Shown in pieces: positions 1-7,430 of a stretch of DNA of 39,279 nt (position 1 is its first letter; each line of letters begins with the position of its first letter). Position numbers and translations under genes: made by a program. Source of the DNA: Deltaproteobacteria bacterium (GTDB lineage Bacteria > Desulfobacterota > Desulfobacteria > Desulfobacterales > JAHEIW01); contig JAHEIW010000026.1 of NCBI GenBank assembly GCA_024639185.1, positions 1-39,279 on the forward strand, in the 5' to 3' direction. The notes under the pieces were generated by a model. It saw only the letters and a list, made by a program, of their open reading frames with translations, ran no database searches and was not told the origin of the DNA.

Positions 1-22
1 ATGGCATGCCCGCTGTAAAATC

Positions 23-98
23 TGGAGCCAGCGAAGGGATTCGAACCCCCGGCCTACTGATTACAAATCAGTTGCTCTACCAGCTGAGCTACGCTGGC
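23..98 (-). tRNA. tRNA-Thr (anticodon UGU)
   Basis: On the minus strand the sequence folds into a cloverleaf. The 7-bp acceptor stem pairs 92-98 with 27-33. The D arm reads GCTCAGCTGGTAGAGC, and the anticodon stem ACTGA/TCAGT encloses loop TTTGTAA with anticodon TGT. The T loop is TTCGAAT. The 3' CCA is encoded (complement of 23-25). UGU decodes ACA threonine codons. The T stem contains two G-U pairs, which is tolerated. It is the first feature of the window, so any tRNA cluster continues to the left. Confidence 0.97.
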
Positions 99-612
99 CT
101 AACAACTTAACCGTTTAAAATTATTTTAAATTGATAGATATACGATGAGATGATTTCCCGCACCTAAAACCGTTACTTTTAGATAGAATGAACACAAATA
201 GCAAATGCGTTTAGAGTCTATTATCGAGGTTTATAAATGATTAAACAATAATAAATGGACGTTTTGTTATATTTTTAATTAATTTCTTATTATTTTAATG
301 TTTTTTATGATATTTTAGTTAATGGGGTCAGATGGAATTTAGATCTGAAACCTTAAGCCAGGGGCCTTTAGTTTGATGCCTGATCCTTTTTTCACCCCCC
401 GATGGCTTAAGTTGAAGGCGAGGGTGTCCTTATTTTAAGGTAATTTTAGGTATTCATTCCGCTAAAATTCTGATAACATATCTATATATCAAGGAAACAA
501 TGATGAACCGGTCGAATGCTGTTCGCCATGAGATAGCATTCTACGATTAATTCCAGGGTCTTTCAAGCTTTTTCGAATCGAATTTCCAAAAAGTCAGCAT
601 CGGGTGACTAAC

Positions 613-660
613 GCCGGTTGTCGCTGACAGCCTTCAGCATTTTTGTCATCGACAACCGGC
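613..660. repeat. Long hairpin upstream of the transglycosylase promoter
   Basis: GCCGGTTGTCG (613-623) is perfectly complementary to CGACAACCGGC (650-660). After a single mismatch the stem continues with TGACA (625-629) against TGTCA (644-648), leaving a 14-nt loop. T5 follows about 10 nt later (671-675), so it could terminate weakly. It may equally be a cruciform or a REP-like remnant. It lies just upstream of the mltD promoter. Confidence 0.6.
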
Positions 661-682
661 CGGAGTTAAGTTTTTATAAAAA

Positions 683-711
683 TTGACGATATTGAGTATC
701 AACAATATATA
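683..711 (+). promoter_or_regulatory. Sigma70-type promoter for the mltD operon
   Basis: TTGACG (683-688) is followed by a 17-bp spacer and TATATA (706-711). TATAAA at 708-713 is an alternative -10. Transcription would begin near 718, giving a leader of about 70 nt before the start codon at 791. The assignment rests on consensus matching only. Confidence 0.5.
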
Positions 712-790
712 AAAGTTGCTGCTTTTCGTTTTACTAACTTAGAAAATGGTGATATAACAAAAAAAAATTAAAAAATTAGGAATCGAACTG

Positions 791-2593
791 ATGAAGAGAG
801 GCTCTTATTTTCTCGCGTGTTGCTTGTGGATATTGATTTCAGGTTGCGGACATTTAATTCAACAGCCATCCGGATCTGCTGGCCATCAACGTCAAAAAAC
901 CGATACGACGATTAGCCGCGGTGCGGATTCCGATGGGAGTGCCCGGTTTAATCGCACGCTCAACACCTTTAAGGTTAACGGCTCTACGCTGGATGAGCAA
1001 GAGCTGGGATCTTACGAAGAAGGTGAAACCGAGGTTTTGACGAAAAAAAGTGAAAGTGTGTTGGACGAAGCCCTTGACCTTTGTCAGGTATCACAGGAGT
1101 TCTGGCAAAACGGTGAACTGGAGAATGCACTTGAGGCGCTGGACCAGGCCTATGCCTTGATCTTGACGGCTGATACATCCGATCACGCCAAACTCATCCA
1201 GCAAAAAGAGGACCTGCGCTTTATGATATCAAAGCGCATATTGGAAATATATGCCTCGCGCAATATTGTGGTAAATGGGAGCTATAATGAGATCCCCAGG
1301 ATTCTGAATAAACATGTCCAACTCGAGATCGATCGATTTACGGTTGGCTCTGAAAGGGAATTCTTTGTCCAATCCTATCAGCGCTCCGGTCGCTACCGCG
1401 GGCATATTGTGGCCGCACTCAAGGAAGCCGGACTGCCTGAAGAACTGTCATGGCTGCCGCTTATCGAAAGTGGTTTTAAAGTTAAGGCGCTTTCGAGATC
1501 ACGGGCATTAGGCTTGTGGCAATTTATTCCATCGACCGGTTACAAGTTTGGTCTCAAAAGAAACAAATTAATCGATGAACGCATGGACCCGGAAAAATCA
1601 ACCCGGGCCGCCATTGAATATCTTAAGGAGCTTCACGCTATTTTTGGTGATTGGACGACGGTTCTGGCCGCTTACAATTGCGGTGAAGGAAGGGTGCTAA
1701 ATGTCATTCGGCGCCAGAATCTTAACTACCTGGACAATTTTTGGGATCTTTATGAGCGGCTGCCCCGGGAAACCGCACGCTATGTGCCCCGCTTTCTTGC
1801 AACCCTGCATATTTTAGATCAACCGGAAAAATATGGGCTCAACCTCGCAGCCGTGGATATGGCGCCCCAGTATGAAACGGTTACGATTTCAAAACAGGTG
1901 CATCTGAAGGATGTTGCCCGTTCGATTGGCATAAGCGCAAACGAGATCTACGAGCTCAATCCTGAATTGCGGTATAAGATCTGCCCGGAGGATGAATATC
2001 CACTCAAAGTGCCGCCTTATAAAGGTGAAGCGCTGTTGGCCCAACTGGATAAAATCTCAGTTTCACGTCCCCCGCAACGCGCCTATGTCTATCACCGTGT
2101 TCGTCCCGGTCAAACCCTTTCGTTAATCGCCAAGCGCTACCGGACCAGTGTCAGCAAAATTATGCGGGCAAACAATTTGCGCAAATCCAACTATATCGTT
2201 GCCGGGCGATTGCTTAAGATACCCAGCAAAGGTTATCGCTATCGTTCACTTAAAACGCCAAAAGCACAACCCAGTCGCCGGATTGTGCATGTGGTCAAAA
2301 AGGGCGATTCGCTCTGGACCATCGCCAAAAAATACGGAACGACAACTAAAAAAATTCAACAGCTCAATCAGCTGTCAGCTACCAGTCTGCACAAAGGTCA
2401 AAGACTCATCATCTTTGATGGCAAGAAAACGCTTCCAAAAGTTGAGGGTTTAGAGACCTACAAAGTAAGATCAGGAGACAGCCCTTTTTTAATTGCCAGG
2501 CGTCACAATATGGCCCTCAACCGCTTTCTTTCAATCAATCAGCTTTGGCCGAGTTCTAAAATTTATCCCGGACAAACGGTTTTCGTTGAATAA
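791..2593 (+). CDS. mltD: Membrane-bound lytic murein transglycosylase, MltD-like, with LysM repeats
   Basis: This lipoprotein enzyme cleaves peptidoglycan glycan strands to 1,6-anhydromuropeptides in the periplasm. The 600-aa product starts with a lipoprotein signal whose lipobox ISGC puts the lipidated cysteine at residue 19. The transglycosylase domain spans roughly residues 195-345: PLIESGF contains the probable catalytic Glu226, followed by ALGLWQFIP and AAYNCGEGRV. A degenerate LysM-like segment near 360-410 and three clear LysM domains (about 434-480, 497-541 and 555-600, with GQTLSLIAKRY and GDSLWTIAKKYG) bind the wall. The ATG at 791 follows AGGA with suitable spacing. It is the first gene of a tight operon, since the next gene begins 3 nt after the stop. 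The family is certain; equivalence to E. coli MltD rests on domain order. Confidence 0.93.
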   Translation: MKRGSYFLACCLWILISGCGHLIQQPSGSAGHQRQKTDTTISRGADSDGSARFNRTLNTFKVNGSTLDEQELGSYEEGETEVLTKKSESVLDEALDLCQVSQEFWQNGELENALEALDQAYALILTADTSDHAKLIQQKEDLRFMISKRILEIYASRNIVVNGSYNEIPRILNKHVQLEIDRFTVGSEREFFVQSYQRSGRYRGHIVAALKEAGLPEELSWLPLIESGFKVKALSRSRALGLWQFIPSTGYKFGLKRNKLIDERMDPEKSTRAAIEYLKELHAIFGDWTTVLAAYNCGEGRVLNVIRRQNLNYLDNFWDLYERLPRETARYVPRFLATLHILDQPEKYGLNLAAVDMAPQYETVTISKQVHLKDVARSIGISANEIYELNPELRYKICPEDEYPLKVPPYKGEALLAQLDKISVSRPPQRAYVYHRVRPGQTLSLIAKRYRTSVSKIMRANNLRKSNYIVAGRLLKIPSKGYRYRSLKTPKAQPSRRIVHVVKKGDSLWTIAKKYGTTTKKIQQLNQLSATSLHKGQRLIIFDGKKTLPKVEGLETYKVRSGDSPFLIARRHNMALNRFLSINQLWPSSKIYPGQTVFVE

Positions 2594-2596
2594 GGC

Positions 2597-3358
2597 ATGC
2601 ATTCCATCAATTACGGCCTTGAAGACAAGGTTTTTGTGGTCACCGGCGGCAGCCGCGGTATCGGATTTGAAATCGCCAGATGCTTGCTCGAGCAAAAGGC
2701 CCGGGTGGTGATCTGCGGTCGCAAACAGGATGGCCTCGATCAGGCTGCTGAAAAGCTGGCAGCCGGCAAAAATCTCTTGCCGCTTGCCGCGCATATTGCC
2801 AAATCCGAGGCGGTTGACATATTATTCGATCAAACTTTGCAGCGGTTCGGCCAGCTGGACGGCCTGATCAACAATGTCGGCATGAATATCATCAGCGCGG
2901 TGGTGGATGCCGACCCCGGCATGTGGTGCAAAATCATTGATTCCAATCTAAACGGCACGTTTTTATGTTCCCGTAAAGCCGGGCAAATACTGCGCGAGCA
3001 GCAAAAAGGTAAAATCGTTAACATATCCTCAATCGCTGCCCAAAGATCTGCCCCGGCAATGGGGATATATGGTGTGGCCAAAGCCGGCATCGAAATGCTG
3101 ACTAAAGTAATGGCTCAGGAATTGGCGCCGTTTAACGTCCAGGTAAACGCAGTCGCCCCGTGTATGGTTCGCACCACCTTCAGTGAGCCTTTCTGGTCAG
3201 ATAAGACGCTGCATGCCGCCATTGTCAACACTATTCCACTGGGTCGAATTGCCGAGCCCATCGATATCGCCCATCCAACCCTTTTTTTGTGCTCAACCGG
3301 ATCCGATTTTATGACCGGTCAGACCCTGAACGTAGACGGCGGTGCCAGCGCAATCTGA
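2597..3358 (+). CDS. Short-chain dehydrogenase/reductase (FabG-like)
   Basis: This is a cytosolic NAD(P)-dependent SDR of 253 aa, the usual length of the classical family. The cofactor motif TGGSRGIG lies near residues 16-23, and NNVG stands in place of the usual NNAG. The catalytic triad is S145, Y158 and K162 (YGVAK). The C-terminus MTGQTLNVDGG is typical of FabG-type enzymes. The substrate cannot be read from sequence, and its place outside any fatty-acid gene cluster argues against the housekeeping FabG. It starts 3 nt after the transglycosylase gene, and its TGA overlaps the next ATG (ATGA), so the three genes are probably translationally coupled. Confidence 0.9.
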   Translation: MHSINYGLEDKVFVVTGGSRGIGFEIARCLLEQKARVVICGRKQDGLDQAAEKLAAGKNLLPLAAHIAKSEAVDILFDQTLQRFGQLDGLINNVGMNIISAVVDADPGMWCKIIDSNLNGTFLCSRKAGQILREQQKGKIVNISSIAAQRSAPAMGIYGVAKAGIEMLTKVMAQELAPFNVQVNAVAPCMVRTTFSEPFWSDKTLHAAIVNTIPLGRIAEPIDIAHPTLFLCSTGSDFMTGQTLNVDGGASAI

Positions 3359-3894
3359 TGAAGGACCGCGCACACACGACCAACTGGTATGTGATAACCG
3401 GCGCACCCTGCTCGGGCAAAACAGCTGTTATCAATCAACTGGAGCAACGCGGCCATGCTGTCGTTTATGAAGTCGCCCGGGCCTACATTGATGCTGAGTT
3501 GGCCCGGGGTAAAACCCTGGAACAAATAAAAGCAGATGAAGAGGCGTTTGAGCGCCATATTCTTATGGCAAAAGTCAAACTTGAGGCCTCACTGGCACAC
3601 GATGATATCATTTTCTGGGATCGCGCCGTACCCGACAGCATTGCCTACTATAATTTGTGTGGCTTGGATCCTGCCGAACCCCGGCAGAAGAGCCGGACGG
3701 TTCGCTATCGAAAAATCTTTATGTTTGAAAGACTCACTTTTCTGGCGGATCCAGTGCGCTCCGAAGATGAAAAAACCGCCGACCGCTTGGGTTATCTCAT
3801 CGAAGAAAGCTATCAATCGCTGGGCTATAAGCTCATCCACGTCCCGACGATCAGCGTTGCAGATCGCACTGAATTTGTATTAGCGCGCCTGTAA
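3358..3894 (+). CDS. P-loop ATPase, AAA_28-like (NadR/Ttd14-type)
   Basis: The product is a 178-aa nucleotide-binding protein. The Walker A motif GAPCSGKT lies at residues 15-22, followed by VYEVARAYID and FWDRAVPDSIAYY, a pattern typical of small NadR-like/AAA_28 kinase-fold proteins. Its biochemical role is unknown; a phosphotransferase activity on a small molecule is a family-based guess. A longer frame begins at 3289, but the ATG at 3358 overlaps the SDR stop as ATGA and leaves a normal N-terminus before the P-loop, so I chose it. The 3' end overlaps the convergent pseudouridine synthase gene by 15 nt. Confidence 0.82.
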   Translation: MKDRAHTTNWYVITGAPCSGKTAVINQLEQRGHAVVYEVARAYIDAELARGKTLEQIKADEEAFERHILMAKVKLEASLAHDDIIFWDRAVPDSIAYYNLCGLDPAEPRQKSRTVRYRKIFMFERLTFLADPVRSEDEKTADRLGYLIEESYQSLGYKLIHVPTISVADRTEFVLARL

Positions 3895-4581
3895 GAGGCC
3901 TTCTCTTTCCGCCGGGGTCAGGTGCCGCCAGCTACCGGACGGCAAGCCCCCCAGCTTGATGTTGGCTATTCGAATCCGCTTTAGACTGACGACCTGATTG
4001 CCCACTTTGCGGACCATGCGCCGGATCTGCCGGTTTTTGCCTTCCTGCAAAACAATTCTAAATCGTCGGGCGGAAATCCGCTGAACCTGTGCCGGACGCG
4101 TCCGGGTTCCCATCATCGGTAAACCCTTAGCCAGTTTTGCCAATGCGCCCCCGGGTATCGCTTTGGCAAGTTTAACTTCATATTCCTTTTGGTGGTTAAA
4201 AGACGGATGGGAAAGTTGATGATGCAGCAGACCGTCGTTGGTCAGCAACAAAAGTCCGCTTGAATCCTTGTCCAACCGTCCGATCGGGTAAACTCTTTCA
4301 GATATATCCACAAGATCGAGTACAATTTTTTCATCGGGTTGGTGGCAACTGGAGACATAGCCCCTGGGTTTATTGAGCGCTATGTAAATCGAGGTTGTAT
4401 TTGATTCGATGGCTTCACTATCGACTTCAACAAGGTCCCTTTGCGGATCAACTTTTACGCCCAGCTGGGTGACGGTTTTCCCATTAACCTTTACCCAGCC
4501 GGACTGAATATATTCTTCACCCTTGCGCCGGGAACATATGCCCGCTTGGGAGAGAAATTTTTGCAAGCGCATTTCGGTCAT
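3880..4581 (-). CDS. RsuA/RluB-family rRNA pseudouridine synthase
   Basis: The enzyme isomerises a specific uridine of ribosomal RNA to pseudouridine. The 233-aa protein has an S4 RNA-binding domain at about 4-50 (MRLQKFLSQAGICSRRKGEE), then the synthase core with the signature YPIGRLDKDSSGLLLLTNDG and catalytic Asp104. KNRQIRRM near the C-terminus is also diagnostic of this family. RluB, RluE, RluF and RsuA share this layout, so the target nucleotide is left open; RluB is the commonest assignment in related genomes. A second ATG at 4572 is possible. The gene converges on the ATPase gene with a 15-nt overlap. Confidence 0.92.
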   Translation of the reverse strand: MTEMRLQKFLSQAGICSRRKGEEYIQSGWVKVNGKTVTQLGVKVDPQRDLVEVDSEAIESNTTSIYIALNKPRGYVSSCHQPDEKIVLDLVDISERVYPIGRLDKDSSGLLLLTNDGLLHHQLSHPSFNHQKEYEVKLAKAIPGGALAKLAKGLPMMGTRTRPAQVQRISARRFRIVLQEGKNRQIRRMVRKVGNQVVSLKRIRIANIKLGGLPSGSWRHLTPAEREGLLQAR

Positions 4582-4716
4582 AAACCGCTCACTATACGCC
4601 TTTAAATGTCCTCTACTCTGTTTTCATGTTTGCTATCGGGCGCACCAATAAGCAAAGCGCATAGGGCAGAGGGCATAGTGTAAGGACCGAATAAAAGATT
4701 ACAGAAAAAAATGACG

Positions 4717-4860
4717 AAAATTGCTTTTAATCCGTTAGATTTCGTCTGAGGGCAAGGCGCAATTGAATTCGAATGCGGAGCGTACATTTAGTACGTGACA
4801 ATTTCGAATTCAATTGTAACACAGCCATCGGACGAAAGATGAGGGTTTAAAAGCAATTTT
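4717..4860. repeat. 144-bp palindromic intergenic element
   Basis: The element is a nested imperfect palindrome centred near 4788. The outer arms, 4717-4730 and 4847-4860, are 14 bp and perfect. Next, 4741-4752 pairs with 4827-4838 apart from one mismatch and one G-T wobble. The inner arms 4760-4773 and 4803-4816 are again 14 bp and perfect. The tip is CGTAC-ATTTA-GTACG (4781-4795). It ends at the last base of the argJ stop codon, so transcripts of argJ would carry the fold at their 3' end. It resembles the palindromic intergenic elements I recall from Desulfobacterales genomes; this was not checked. Confidence 0.85.
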
Positions 4861-6032
4861 TAGCTGCGGTAGTCGGCGTTGATGCGCACATAGTCGACGG
4901 AAAAATCGCAGGTAAACACCGACGCCTTGCCATTGCCTGATTTTAAATCAATGCGAATGGTAAATTCGGGCTTTTTAAGGACCTCGGTTGCCGCGCGCTC
5001 TGCTTTTCTTCCGCACCCCAACCCATTTTGCACCATGCGCACATCCCCAAAAAAAACATCGATTTGCTCGGTTTCAACCGGCACGCCCGCCCGGCCGACA
5101 GCGCCCAGAATTCTTCCCCAATTGGCATCTTCGCCAAACAGCGCGGTTTTGACCAGATTCGAATGCGCAACCGTATCGGCAATTTGACGGGCGGCGCACT
5201 CGGATTCAGCCCCCCGAACGGCCACCTCGACGAGCTTGGTCGCACCTTCGCCATCTTGGACCAGTAATTTGCCCAATGACAGTAAAACCGCATCCAAAAT
5301 ATCCTGGAAGGCCTTTATGGCGGCATCCCCTTTGACCGTGACGCCAGACAGACCGTTGGCCAGCAACAGGGCCGTATCATTCGTACTGGTATCACCATCG
5401 ATAGTGATACGGTTTAGAGTACGGCGGGTTGCGCTCACAAGCACCTCTTTTAACAACGAGGGCTCGGCCACGACATCGGTCATAATAAAACACAACAAAG
5501 TCGCCATGTCCGGACGGATCATCCCGGCGCCCTTGGCCACACCGGTTACGGTAAAGGGCACCCCATTCAGATTGCCCTTTTGACTGACGATTTTGGGCAC
5601 GGTATCGGTGGTCATGATCGCCTCGGCAAAATTGGAAATCCCGGCCGGATCAAGCGCTTTGATAAGATCGGGAACGGCCTTTTCGATTCGGTCAGCGGCA
5701 AGCGGCTCACCGATAACGCCCGTGGATGCCACCAGTACGTGTTTCTCGGCAATATCAAGCCCTTCGGCAGCCCAACGACCCATGGAGACCGCATCGCGCA
5801 TCCCCTTTGCCCCCGTACAGCAATTGGCGTTGCCGCTGTTGACAATGACCGCCTGGCAGATACCGGCCGTAATGCGCTGCATGTCCAGCATAACCGGTGC
5901 AGCTTTAACCTGATTGCGGGTAAACACGCCGGCAGCATGCGCCGGTTGCTCGCAAAAAATCAGTCCAAGATCTTTTTGACCTTTCTTTTTCAACCCTGAG
6001 GCAAGGCCTGCAAACTGGAATCCCTGGCACAT
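4860..6032 (-). CDS. argJ: Bifunctional glutamate N-acetyltransferase/ornithine acetyltransferase ArgJ
   Basis: ArgJ transfers the acetyl group of N-acetylornithine to glutamate, recycling it in arginine biosynthesis; bifunctional forms also use acetyl-CoA. The 390-aa protein carries the autoprocessing motif KGAGMIRPDMATLL, in which Thr178 should become the N-terminal nucleophile of the beta subunit. TTDTVPK (141-147) and TIDGDTSTNDT are further family motifs. The ATG at 6032 is the only ATG between an upstream in-frame TGA and the conserved region, and its Shine-Dalgarno is weak. No other arg genes are nearby. Its 3' end touches the palindrome at 4717-4860. Confidence 0.95.
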   Translation of the reverse strand: MCQGFQFAGLASGLKKKGQKDLGLIFCEQPAHAAGVFTRNQVKAAPVMLDMQRITAGICQAVIVNSGNANCCTGAKGMRDAVSMGRWAAEGLDIAEKHVLVASTGVIGEPLAADRIEKAVPDLIKALDPAGISNFAEAIMTTDTVPKIVSQKGNLNGVPFTVTGVAKGAGMIRPDMATLLCFIMTDVVAEPSLLKEVLVSATRRTLNRITIDGDTSTNDTALLLANGLSGVTVKGDAAIKAFQDILDAVLLSLGKLLVQDGEGATKLVEVAVRGAESECAARQIADTVAHSNLVKTALFGEDANWGRILGAVGRAGVPVETEQIDVFFGDVRMVQNGLGCGRKAERAATEVLKKPEFTIRIDLKSGNGKASVFTCDFSVDYVRINADYRS

Positions 6033-6180
6033 AGGCTTCTCACTGATGTACGCTTGGCATCAAAAAAAACCTGACTGCAGATTACAAATCATGCAAACTC
6101 AGCCATAATATAGAAAAACAACAAAGCTGTCTACAGTGATATCCAACCACCGGTCAGTGCCTGTTTTTACCGGCCGGGTA

Positions 6181-6220
6181 TTTGACAGCCCGATTTCTTT
6201 CCGCTAACCTGCCTGTCAAA
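6181..6220 (+). promoter_or_regulatory. Promoter with flanking inverted repeat, upstream of the candidate selenoprotein operon
   Basis: A perfect -35 TTGACA (6182-6187) is followed after 17 bp by TAACCT (6205-6210), a weak -10. TTTGACAG (6181-6188) and CTGTCAAA (6213-6220) form a perfect 8-bp inverted repeat that brackets the -10. This could be a repressor operator or an RNA hairpin. The leader to the start codon at 6296 would be about 80 nt. Confidence 0.4.
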
Positions 6221-6295
6221 AATATCAATATTGCAAAAGCGGCTGCAACCGCAGTCCACCGGACCCCGCAGTGTTTGCTAAAGAAAGGACCCTTC

Positions 6296-6481
6296 ATGAA
6301 TGAAAAACAGCTGGCCGATTGCCCGCGTTGCGGAGCTGAGCTCATCATTGAAAGAGCGTGACCGTATGTTTATCTGCGCTGCAGGGCCTGCAGCCGGCGT
6401 TTTCCAGTAAAATATTTTTCAGATTCTCTGGATGAAGAACTTGAATCAGCTCTGGGCAATATGCCCTGTGACAGGTTGTAA
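6296..6481 (+). CDS. Small dual-CxxC protein with in-frame UGA, candidate selenoprotein
   Basis: Reading TGA at 6359-6361 as selenocysteine gives a continuous 61-aa protein that ends at TAA 6479-6481. Residues are Cys9-Pro-Arg-Cys12, Sec22 and Cys29-Arg-Ala-Cys32, plus a lone Cys58. Two CxxC pairs astride the Sec suggest a zinc-ribbon or redox protein. The ATG has a strong Shine-Dalgarno (AAAGGA, 6284-6289). The second half keeps frame, codon use and motif after the UGA, unlike a decayed gene. A SECIS-like hairpin lies at 6378-6394, and selA is present at 36788-38236. From memory this matches a family NCBI names 'dual CXXC motif small (seleno)protein', not verified here. The stop is 5 nt before the AEC transporter start, so the two are probably co-transcribed. 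The function is unknown. Confidence 0.85.
6378..6394 (+). promoter_or_regulatory. Bacterial SECIS-like hairpin
   Basis: GCTGCAG (6378-6384) pairs perfectly with CTGCAGC (6388-6394) around loop GGC. The loop begins 23 nt after the UGA and has G at its first position. Both fit the bacterial SECIS model (apical loop 3-14 nt, a G in the first two loop bases, loop roughly 16-37 nt after UGA). The element would bind SelB and recruit Sec-tRNA. Confidence 0.7.
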
Positions 6482-6486
6482 AACAG

Positions 6487-7398
6487 ATGGTTGTCAATAA
6501 TCTTTTCCCGGTGTTTGCGCTGCTGATTTTCGGCCACCTGCTCAAACGCATCGGCATTACCCAGGATTCCTTTTTAAAAACAACCGACAAACTCATTTAC
6601 TTTATTTTTTTCCCGCTATTGCTTTTCTGGAAAATTGGTGCCACAGCATCGGATCGCATCGGCGACCCCGGACTCTACAAAGCTGCCATTTGCTCAGTGA
6701 TCAGCGTTTATATCCTCAGCACACTTTATATCAAATTTTTCAAAGTCGCTGCCTTTCAAGCCGGTTCCTTTTCACAGAGTTGCTACCGCTTCAACACCTA
6801 TATCGGCATGGCGGTGATCCTCAGTGCCCTGGGAGAAGATGGTGCCCGGCAGTTCAGCATTTTAATCGGCGTGGTCATCCCGCTGATCAATATCCTGGCC
6901 GTCAGCACCCTCTCCTGGTTTGCCGAAGACAAGCTATCACTGCAAAAACGGTTAACGCTCACCAGTAAGGCACTGCTGACCAACCCGCTGATCATTGCCT
7001 GTCTGGCCGGCATCGCCTACTGGAAATGGATCGGCGGCTTTCCGGTTTTTCTGGACAATACGTTTCGCCTGGCTTCTCTGGTTACCCTGCCCCTGGCGTT
7101 GCTTTCCATTGGCGGGGCGCTGACACTCAGCGGTATTAAAAATTATTCCAAATTATCGCTGGTGGCCTGTGCGTTTAAATTGATCATTTTACCGCTAATC
7201 GGATATCTTTTTCTGCGGATATTTGGCACAGCGGGGATTTCCTTTAAAATCGGCATGATCTATTTTGCATTGCCGACCTCTACAGCGCTTTACATTCTAT
7301 CTGCACAGCTGAGCAGCGATACCCAGCTGGCTTCAGCGGTGATTGCGCTGTCGACCTTATTATCATTCTTTTCTTTATCGTTGGCATTGTTCTTCTAA
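6487..7398 (+). CDS. AEC family transporter (auxin efflux carrier fold)
   Basis: This 303-aa integral membrane protein has about ten hydrophobic segments. The N-terminal half contains a helix with FPLLLFWKIG, and the C-terminal half holds LVTLPLALLSIGGALTL and FALPTSTALYILSAQL, as in AEC/YfdV-type permeases. The family exports or imports small organic acids such as malate or auxin-like compounds; the substrate here cannot be told. It starts 5 nt after the candidate selenoprotein gene and is followed 32 nt later by truA, so all three genes probably share the promoter near 6182. Confidence 0.88.
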   Translation: MVVNNLFPVFALLIFGHLLKRIGITQDSFLKTTDKLIYFIFFPLLLFWKIGATASDRIGDPGLYKAAICSVISVYILSTLYIKFFKVAAFQAGSFSQSCYRFNTYIGMAVILSALGEDGARQFSILIGVVIPLINILAVSTLSWFAEDKLSLQKRLTLTSKALLTNPLIIACLAGIAYWKWIGGFPVFLDNTFRLASLVTLPLALLSIGGALTLSGIKNYSKLSLVACAFKLIILPLIGYLFLRIFGTAGISFKIGMIYFALPTSTALYILSAQLSSDTQLASAVIALSTLLSFFSLSLALFF

Positions 7399-7430
7399 AA
7401 CAGACATGTACAGGTGGGACCACAACACTG

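Larger units (their letters stand above)
99..790. other. AT-rich gene-free interval beside tRNA-Thr
   Basis: No convincing gene is present. Positions 100-330 are much more AT-rich than the rest of the window. Two inverted repeats follow: TCAGAT 328-333 with ATCTGA 343-348, and CTTAAGCCA 352-360 with TGGCTTAAG 403-411. The strong hairpin at 613-660 and the mltD promoter at 683-711 are listed separately. A 16-codon ORF at 500-550 has a good Shine-Dalgarno (AAGGA) but no other support. Confidence 0.6.

Noticed and set aside
500..550. 16-codon ORF with a good Shine-Dalgarno
   Set aside because: Too short, no recognisable motif, and the AT-rich area gives such ORFs by chance.
6296..6481. Pseudogene or sequencing error as the explanation of the UGA
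   Set aside because: Frame, CxxC motif and codon use continue intact to a proper stop, only one stop is present, a SECIS-like hairpin follows, and selA exists in the window.
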